A stretch of DNA of 64,000 nt from Diplosphaera chodatii (lineage: Eukaryota > Chlorophyta > Trebouxiophyceae > Prasiolales > Stichococcaceae), in the NCBI GenBank assembly GCA_032358165.1, contig JAALGY010000023.1, forward strand, positions 1,364,001 through 1,428,000, read 5' to 3'. The notes beneath the pieces were generated by a model, which had not been told where the DNA came from, made no database searches, and worked only from the letters and a program-made list of their open reading frames with translations. Numbering within the stretch: the stretch's first letter is position 1; each line of letters begins with the position of its first letter. This document shows positions 57,383-64,000 of this stretch, one piece after another. Made by a program: the position numbers and the translations under genes.

Positions 57383-57994
57383 CGCGGCGTGCACGGCCAC
57401 ACCATGCTGTGCACCTTGGTGCAGCTTGCTTGGCACCAGCTGGATGTATGCCACATAGTTTTGCAACAGGTCGCCACTGTAGTGGTGAGCAACGCCGCGT
57501 CTGTGAGTCAGCGGCTCCTGAACAACCGTTTGACTGGTTTGTGTCGACTCTGCATTACAGCAGTGGGCCTTGGCGCCTCTATCAGAGTCATCTGACCGCC
57601 TGAATGCTGAATTGCAGACTGACGAGTCCGAGCAGTGCTGCAATCACTGAGTTGTCGCAAGCTGCATTGCAAGTCCTGACAAGTGCTGTCCGAAAGAATA
57701 TGGTTTGCTGACCCGATCTGAAAGCACACTGTCCAGTATCACTGACTGACTGACTGACTGATCTGGTACTGACTGCATGGAAGGATCGTCACGTCACACC
57801 CTGCTGGTATTCTCCTCCTCGCTGCTGGACTGCCGCTCTTGTTCTTCTGTGGCCAGCTGCTGCATCCTGTCATCGTTTGCACCTACAGTAGTTCCCCAGC
57901 ATCTGCAAGCAAAGACATGCGAGGAGTCCCTCATACACCCGCCGACCATGCAAGCACACAGTGCACTGACTGCCGCATGAGCAGCTGGCGGACC
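57383..57994. other. Convergent 3' spacer, CENP-C / DUF1295 gene
   Basis: 612 bases between converging stops, containing a short ACTG microsatellite at 57741-57761 and no supported gene. Confidence 0.45.
57741..57761. repeat. ACTG tetranucleotide microsatellite, five units
   Basis: Five uninterrupted ACTG units plus one base, in a non-coding spacer. It is a likely length-polymorphic site. Confidence 0.9.
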
Positions 57995-59440
57995 TCACTT
58001 GGGGATAGGCACGAGCAGGTTGGTGTTGCGCTTCCACGCCTGGAAGGCTGGATCCTTGCCCCACCGTTCCCGCTGCTGCACGACACAAATATGAAGCATT
58101 CAGCATGACCAGGCTACAGGCATCCTATCCTCACCAACGCATAGGGGTGCCAACAGCAATGCAATGCTGTCTGATACGACTCTGTGGCACCTGCTTCTCC
58201 TGCATCGGTATGCCCGAGCCCTTAAACAGGAGCAGCATCACGAACAGCGGGCTAATGATGGAGACCCAGTAGCCGTCGCGCAGCTTTGCCAGGCATAAGA
58301 ACCAGATGCCCCACCAGAGCGTCATCTCCCCAAAGTCTGCAAAAATGATTGACCTGAATGGATCGCAGCATTCGAGGTACTGCAACCTTTGCATTGCAAC
58401 ATTAGATCACAGTGTTAGGACTGTGCAGATGCGCAGGACGCTCTGGAAACTCACAGTTGGGGTACCGTGCATACGCCCACAACCCTGCATTCCAGACACA
58501 ACGCTGTGCTGTTGAACATAGTGATATCACATGCATCGTGCTGTCACGTGCCCCACGGACGTGACTCCAATATGTGTCACGACCATGGCACGTCCTGTGC
58601 AGCACACCTGAGCTGATGAACTTGCCCTTGTTCTCGGGCCTGGACTTGAATGACGACTTCTGATAGTCAGCCAGGGCCTCACAGAAGAACCCAACGCCCC
58701 ACAGCATGGCACCAACCGCGTCGCTCCACTGGAAATTGTTGTCTACACGGCTGCCGTTCAAGATCAGCACCGGCAGCAGCGTGACCCACACCCAAAGCGC
58801 CTGCCCCATCCACACCGCGAAGAATTTGACTGCAGTGCATCACAGTGTCTAAGTATCAGCTGCAGCGTGTTATCAGCTGTGTAGGCGACTCCGCAGGATG
58901 CGACTGTCAGCAGCACCAACAGGGGCTACAGGCTATGAGGTTGGTTTCCACCACGTGTGCACACATGATGACCAAGCATGACCACCTGACTGCTGACTTG
59001 GGAGTACAGTCAGACATGGTAGGACATACGTGGATTGCCCTTGATCTCATCGAAGCGGCTGTCCTTCCCGGTGGTCAGGACCCGCTTGAACAGGTAGCTG
59101 CCGAGGCGCGCCGCCCAGACGCACACCAGCACCGTGACTGCAATCTGGCGGGCATGGTAGGAGCCGCCATAGATCAGCGATGCCAGCGCAACGATGAAGA
59201 AAGACATGAATCCCGTGAGGTCGAAGTACTTGTCCGTCTTCAGAAGGACGGAGACGGCGAAGCCGACCTGCAAATGGCAGCAGTTGGGAGTGGGCCGCAT
59301 CACATGGCAGGTATGACCGCAGGTTCAGCAATGGACTTGTGGCGTACCAGCTGGAAGGCTATGTCGATCAGCAGCCAGAACACCAGACTGGTCTCAGTGA
59401 GGCTGAGGCTCCCCCATGATGGCCCGGGCGAGTGCGCCAT
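57995..59440 (-). CDS. DUF1295 / steroid-5-alpha-reductase-like membrane protein
   Basis: Polytopic ER-type membrane protein related to 5-alpha and sterol reductases. Exons: 59440-59348, 59267-59030, about 58830-58613, a short one near 58485-58455 (GLWAYARYPN), about 58337-58195, and the last ending at 57995. Helices: LVFWLLIDIAFQL, FMSFFIVALASLIYGGSY, TVLVCVWAARLGSYLFKR, ALWVWVTLLPVLILNG, MTLWWGIWFLCLA, ISPLFVMLLLFKGSG. The reductase signature is read across exons as LWAYARYPN-YFGEM, the NADPH-binding R.PNY-GE pattern. GKDSRFDEIK is the DUF1295 loop. The C-terminus AFQAWKRNTNLLVPIPK is polar and cytosolic. The start MAHSPGPSWG is clear. Substrate unknown. Confidence 0.85.
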
Positions 59441-60002
59441 GCTGTTGATCACACAGGTAGCGGCAGCTGGGTGCGCCCTGCCTGAGTTCCTTGACTTGCG
59501 TAAGCCGTGCAGACTGCGACCAGCAGCGTGCTCATGCGCAAATCCAATAGCAGTGTGCGCTGGCGCTCGTACTGCGTGGCGCGACCAGTGTATGCACCCA
59601 CTTCACCCGGTAAGTGTGCAAATGGCCATGCTGTCGAGCAGAGTCAGTCCGTGGGGGCCCTGCCAACCCGTGCAGTTATGTTCTGAGAATACATTGGCCG
59701 ACACAAGCATGCTGTGGAGCTCAGGGTGCACGTGAAGTCGTACTCCCTGCTCGCCTGCTGAAGAACTTTGGCGAGTGCACTGCGAGGAAGCTGCAGGAGT
59801 TGGTCACTGGAGCAAATTCCACACTCACACACTCACAATTGTGCCCTGAAACTTCTGCGTAAGGTACAATACTCATGTACACAGGCACTGCTATGCTTAG
59901 GTGCAACGTCCTTGACTCCCTTTACGGACCATGGACGTCACTAGTGGGTCGCACCGGCATCGGCCCTGCGGTGGCATGCAGACGCACACATCAGTCAGCT
60001 GT
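59441..60002. other. Intergenic, DUF1295 promoter / transporter 3' side
   Basis: 562 bases between two minus-strand genes. No supported coding or RNA feature. Confidence 0.45.
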
Positions 60003-62462
60003 TCATGCACGACGACTTGTAATAAAAAGGTCATCAACCTGAAGAAACAAGCACACACTGGGTTGCGTCTTTATCACAGCTCTGAAGGGGCCATGCCTGT
60101 AATGCTGTCGCAGCGTCCTGATGTCCGTAGAAACCACCAGGACCAGGGTGCACACGCCAAACACCAGCAGCGCTAGGATGCTGCTGCGCCGCGCCACGGA
60201 TAGCTCTTGCCAGTACAGGCACACAAAGAACAGCGACGGCAGCAGCAGGCTGCAGCTCAGGCTGCAGAAGCCGCCGATCAGCGACATGAAGATGCCCAGT
60301 ATATCGAAAGCCTGCATGATCAGACAATGCTGTCCGCACCGTCTTCACCTGGGTACATCATGGACTTGCAGCCTGAGCAAAGCAAACTGAGACTGGCGGG
60401 CTCACCCAAAAGGACAGCAGGCTGCCTGCAGCAAAGATCAGGAGCCGCAGCGCAAGCGGCAGCAGGGCGCCACCGGCAGCCTTGCTGCGGCGTGGCAGCA
60501 CGCCGATCAACATGTCCTGCAGCAGCGTATGGCTCATCGTCGTTGGTGGGCTATGCTGTATTCATTCATGTACCGCCAAGTCCTTTGCGACCATTGCCAT
60601 GACAGGGATGCACAGATGCAGGGCGCGCCTGCAGCACAACGACCAGCAGCGGGTAGGTCGTGTACGCATTGACGGCTACAAACACGTCCACGACGTGCAC
60701 AACCGTAAGGCCTTTCACCACGAAAGAGCGGCCTGCAAAGGGTGCCCTGAGCGACAGGTCCCGCGTGATAATGGCGGATGTCCTGTCGCCAAAATACCAG
60801 TACCTGTGTGCCACCACATTAGCTCTTTCCAACATTTCAGCAAATCAGCTGAAAAACACATGCTGCCTGAAAGCAGGCAGGAGCACCATGTGGTGCATTG
60901 ATACGAGTATCGCACCCAAAGCCTGCTGTGGCGCTGTAGATGACAGCCATGGCAACGAATGCTAGGTTCAGCACGCGTCCAAAGTCATGCGGCTTTGCCA
61001 TCGAGGCCCGGATGGCCGGCAGGCTGGAGTGCCCAGACACCGACACCGCAAAGATGCCAAAGGCGGGCACGATGCCCCACTGCAGCACCTCGTGGCCGGG
61101 CGCCGGCTGCAGCACAGTTGGGAATGTTGTTCGTTTGGGCGCTTGTCGTCCAAATTGATCTGTTACATGGCAGATGTGGCATTGATCATGTCAGCCCAGC
61201 AAACTGCATGCACAGCAGCACCTGCAGTGGGGCTGCTGTTCGATGGGGGTCGGTTGCAGTAGCTGCGCACACTGAAAACATGACGACCAATGTGCTGACG
61301 AAGCCCAGCCAAGATAAGTGGCTCAGCTGCCGAAGCGAGGGAATGAACAGCAGCGGCGCCACTGCCGCCGTTGCCACCGCAGCTGACAGGTGCAGCGGCG
61401 GCATGCCCCAAGCACCTGAGACGAGCTTTGCACAGACGTTATCGATGTGTCCGCGCTGAAGCAAATGCTGTTTGGCACTCCGAGACGGCCATGACTCGGC
61501 ACTGTGCATATCCAGATAGCCTCACCATGGACCGGAAGGAACACCTCGACCTGCTTCCAAATCACTGCATCCCACAGATGCTGTCTTCTGTCAAGTCCAT
61601 AGTCACACATCACGTGTGAGAGACAGCATGACAAAAGCACAGCAGCTTACCAATGAGCGTCATGCATGACGCCCCAAAGAATTCGAGACTGGCAAAGCAA
61701 ATGACAAGCCATTGCCCGAGGCCCCCAAGCGCAGTCTTGCCTGCAGGTATGAACGCCCATGTCACCAATTTAAAGGTCTGCAGAAAGCAAATGAACAGAA
61801 TGACAACCACTGCATGCTGCTAGTCGAGGCTGCAGCTGGCTATGATCACCACGCGGACGCACCCAGCTGAGAGTAGCTGTGGGGCCGGCCGTGCGGGATG
61901 CGGTCAAACCCGCGCACGATCAGCTTGCCGGACAGGCAGAACAGCGCGGCCGCCAGGACGAGGGCGCCCAGTCCCAGCCACCCTGACAGCCTCATCGCGT
62001 ACGGCATCGACAGCAACCTGCGCCCACGTCAGCACCTTGCCCTCAATGGAGAGATCCGCTGACACGTGGAGCAGCGGACGCCATCGATGTTGACCATCAT
62101 GCAGCTTTGGTGTGCAGGAAGCCCAGCATGACCGACCCGATGCCCATGAAGACATTGATCAGGTTGTAGGTCGTTTGCGCGAGGCTGGCGCCCGGGTGCG
62201 GGTTGTCATCTGTGATGGGCGGCACGTCCAGCAGCAGCTGCAAGCCGTGGCCGGTTTCCGCGCGGTCTAGATTGCAGTGCCTACATGCGTGCGAGCGGTC
62301 CAGATTCAGCATGATCCATCGAGAGTAGTTGAGTAGCTGAGAACTGAGCGTATTGACCAGGTTCAAAACGCAGATGGCGCATGCGAAGCGACATGACGCC
62401 GGACTTTCAGAGCCAGGGCAGTACCGCAGGAGTGGCGTTTGCACATTCTCACTGTCGTCCAT
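60003..62462 (-). CDS. AAAP-family amino acid transporter (AVT/SLC32-36 type)
   Basis: Proton-coupled amino acid permease of the vacuole or plasma membrane. The start MDDSENVQTPLLR (62462) has a short acidic N-tail with a dileucine. GASLAQTTYNLINVFMGIGS is the family's first helix with the unwound G-x-G-S. Further helices: LGLGALVLAAALFCLSGKLI, WLVICFASLEFFGASCM, LSWLGFVSTLVVMFSV, and WGIVPAFGIFAVSVSGHSSL (the conserved F.GH..LP-like block). Then VKGLTVVHVVDVFVAVNAYT with TYPL, LLIFAAGSLLSFW, ILGIFMSLIGGFCSLSCSLL and ALLVFGVCTLVLVVST. Eleven helices are expected and at least nine are visible. The stop is at 60003. About nine exons; borders were not all fixed. Substrate unknown. Confidence 0.85.
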
Positions 62463-63232
62463 GCCACAGTCTATAATCTTGTATGATACCTATGAGGCGC
62501 AATGCAGCTGCAAACGGAATCAAGAGTGCTGACTGCTGGTGTGTTGCAGGCGCCACGGTCAGCATGGACTGATGCACGCCAGCAATGCAACTTCTGCAGC
62601 TGAAGCCCACGCGTGCGTAGACATAAATCAAGCTATGACTCAGGGAACGACAGTAACGTGCTTGTAGAAGTCACGCTGTGACCTGCACCAGGCAGACACA
62701 TGATCTTCCACAAATCACGTGCGCTGTTGGCAGATCTGCTTCCTGCAGCTATCGACAGGTCCAATGGTCTGATCTCCCTGTGTCTGAGCCAGGCATCGCC
62801 GACAATGAACAGCATTACAGCAGGAAAGCATCAATAAAAGTACAATCACCTGCATCTGCGTTGGCTGGGTCCTGCTGTGGCAGCTGTACTGCCCGTTCCG
62901 TGCCGAGACGACATACTACACCGGCTGTCAGTCGGGCACAGGTGCAGCGGCACCGAATGCAACGGACTCAGCGTAGTACCAGCTTGGTGGATGTTGTCGC
63001 AGTACAACATATCGTAGGGCCCTGTTGAGCTCACCTTGTACCCAGGGCATGCTCTATGAGAGGCAATGAGTGCCGAAGCGAGGGTGCGAAGTGTTTCAAC
63101 GCCGTGTAGCAGCTGCAGAGTGACAAAAGAACGCACGAAATGTCTAGCATGCCGTGAAAACATGAGGGGGCTGGTACAAGTCTGAGAGTTCTGCGTGGCT
63201 CTGCGTAGCTGCGGCATGCACGCCAGAGTAAG
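62463..63232. other. Divergent region upstream of the right-edge EF-hand gene
   Basis: 770 bases between the transporter start (-) and the first recognised EF-hand exon (+). It should contain both promoters and the missing 5' exon(s) of the EF-hand gene. I could not identify a start codon in phase. Confidence 0.4.
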
Positions 63233-64000
63233 GAGTCAGAGCTGCGGCGTGTGTTTGAGAAGCTGGACACGAAGCAGGACAAAAAGATCGATGCAGATGA
63301 GCTCATGGAGTTCTTCAAACAGTGTGGGGAGAACATAAAGAAGGTAAGCCAACAGTCACCGGCGTTTTGTCCGCCTTGTGCACCTGTTGAGCCACTGGCG
63401 ACAGTATGTTGCGCCTTTGGGTGTCGCAGTCGGAGGTGGATGACATGATCTGGGAGGTCGATGAAGATTGTGACGGCAGCCTATCATGGCCGGAGTTTCA
63501 GCAGATGCATCACCGTTGTGACGACGATGCCACAGGCGAGTTCGCCCCATGGCTTGTACGAAATGGCTACAAAAGGCCAGTGCACGGCCGCACACACGCT
63601 CACTGCTTTCGAAACAGTCAAGTCACGGTCCTGACGCTGTTCAGCAATGTTGAAATGTGACAACTCCTTCTGTGCATGCAGACTTCGAGCCGAGGCAGCT
63701 GTACAACCTGACGCAGTTCATCATCTACGACAAGGAGGGGCGCGGCGTCATGACGCTGCAGGACGCGATGCAGATCCTGTACCTGCGCCACGGGCGGGCG
63801 CACCTGGACGAGCAGCTGGTCAAGCTGTTCGGCACCTCCGACCTGCGCTCCGGCAAGGTCCTCACCCTGCGGGAATTTCTGCACGCGCTGCACAGCCAGC
63901 AGGTGGGTCTTCCACTACCTATTTGGCCTGCTGGACCAAGAGGAACGACATCACGTGCTCAAAAAACAGCGTCTGCACGTGGCTGTGCCTAAGGTGTATC
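63233..64000 (+). CDS. EF-hand calcium-binding protein (5' end not found, runs off right edge)
   Basis: Exons in phase: 63233-63343, 63430-63535, 63682-63902; an intron then leaves the window. Helix-loop-helix pairs: LRRVFEKLDTKQDKKIDADE (loop 1, Lys instead of an acid at position 3), MIWEVDEDCDGSLSWPEFQQ (loop 2, canonical DEDCDGSLSWPE), FIIYDKEGRGVMTLQDAMQ and LFGTSDLRSGKVLTLREFL (loops 3-4, both missing ligands). Two good and two weak hands suggest a calmodulin-like sensor or structural protein. The donor after DDDAT is GC (ACAG|GCGAGT, 63536). I do not recognise the subfamily. Confidence 0.75.

Noticed and set aside
58845..59735. 296-residue plus-strand open frame opposite the DUF1295 gene
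   Set aside because: It is antisense to exons with conserved reductase-family helices and has no supporting features.
1..64000. CRISPR arrays, rRNA genes, insertion sequences, viral or toxin genes
   Set aside because: Looked for on both strands. No regularly spaced repeats, rRNA signatures, transposase or viral proteins were found.

Overview
The window is nuclear DNA from a eukaryote, most likely a green alga of the Trebouxiophyceae (Coccomyxa/Chlorella type). The grounds are inference from what can be read: moderately GC-rich sequence, genes broken by many introns of about 100-200 bases with GT...TGCAG borders, Ala/Gln/Gly-rich linkers, and plant-lineage proteins (BIN4, a plant-type CENP-C without cupin, legumain/VPE, SPF27/MOS4). 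There is no prokaryotic operon, phage, CRISPR array or convincing tRNA. Gene models below were built by hand from protein-family homology, reading phase and splice signals. Spans run from start to stop codon, and exon positions are in the evidence.

Layout: 1-6 kb holds the 3' end of a CTP synthase gene and a tandem pair of S-formylglutathione hydrolase genes (+). 6-14 kb holds EFG1 (rRNA processing, -), a CCDC172-like coiled-coil gene (+), and a tight TMEM230/PIG-X pair (+) separated by 25 bases. 14-21 kb holds dihydropyrimidinase with a signal peptide (-), a CPFC glutaredoxin (-) and BIN4, the topoisomerase VI accessory subunit (+). 21-31 kb holds legumain (-) and an importin-9 gene (-) that carries a perfect 158-base tandem duplication across one of its splice acceptors. 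32-40 kb holds COX15 heme A synthase (+), class I fructose-bisphosphate aldolase (-), a long intergenic stretch bounded by 11-base inverted repeats, a small P-loop kinase (+) and a ubiquitin-like-domain gene (-). 40-52 kb holds an Mpv17/PMP22 protein (-), a calcineurin-B-like EF-hand protein (+) and a 7.3-kb gene (-) that appears to join a secreted GH127 arabinofuranosidase to a membrane helix and a cytosolic WW domain. 52-64 kb holds SPF27/BCAS2 (+), CENP-C (+), a DUF1295 membrane reductase (-), an AAAP amino-acid transporter (-) and an EF-hand gene running off the right edge (+).

The genes are mostly unrelated housekeeping functions, as expected for a compact algal chromosome. The points most worth checking are the GH127-TM-WW fusion, the possibly bicistronic TMEM230/PIG-X pair, intron turnover between the two formylglutathione hydrolase copies, the acceptor-duplicating repeat in importin-9, several GC-AG introns, and the inverted-repeat-bounded non-coding block at 37.4-38.3 kb.
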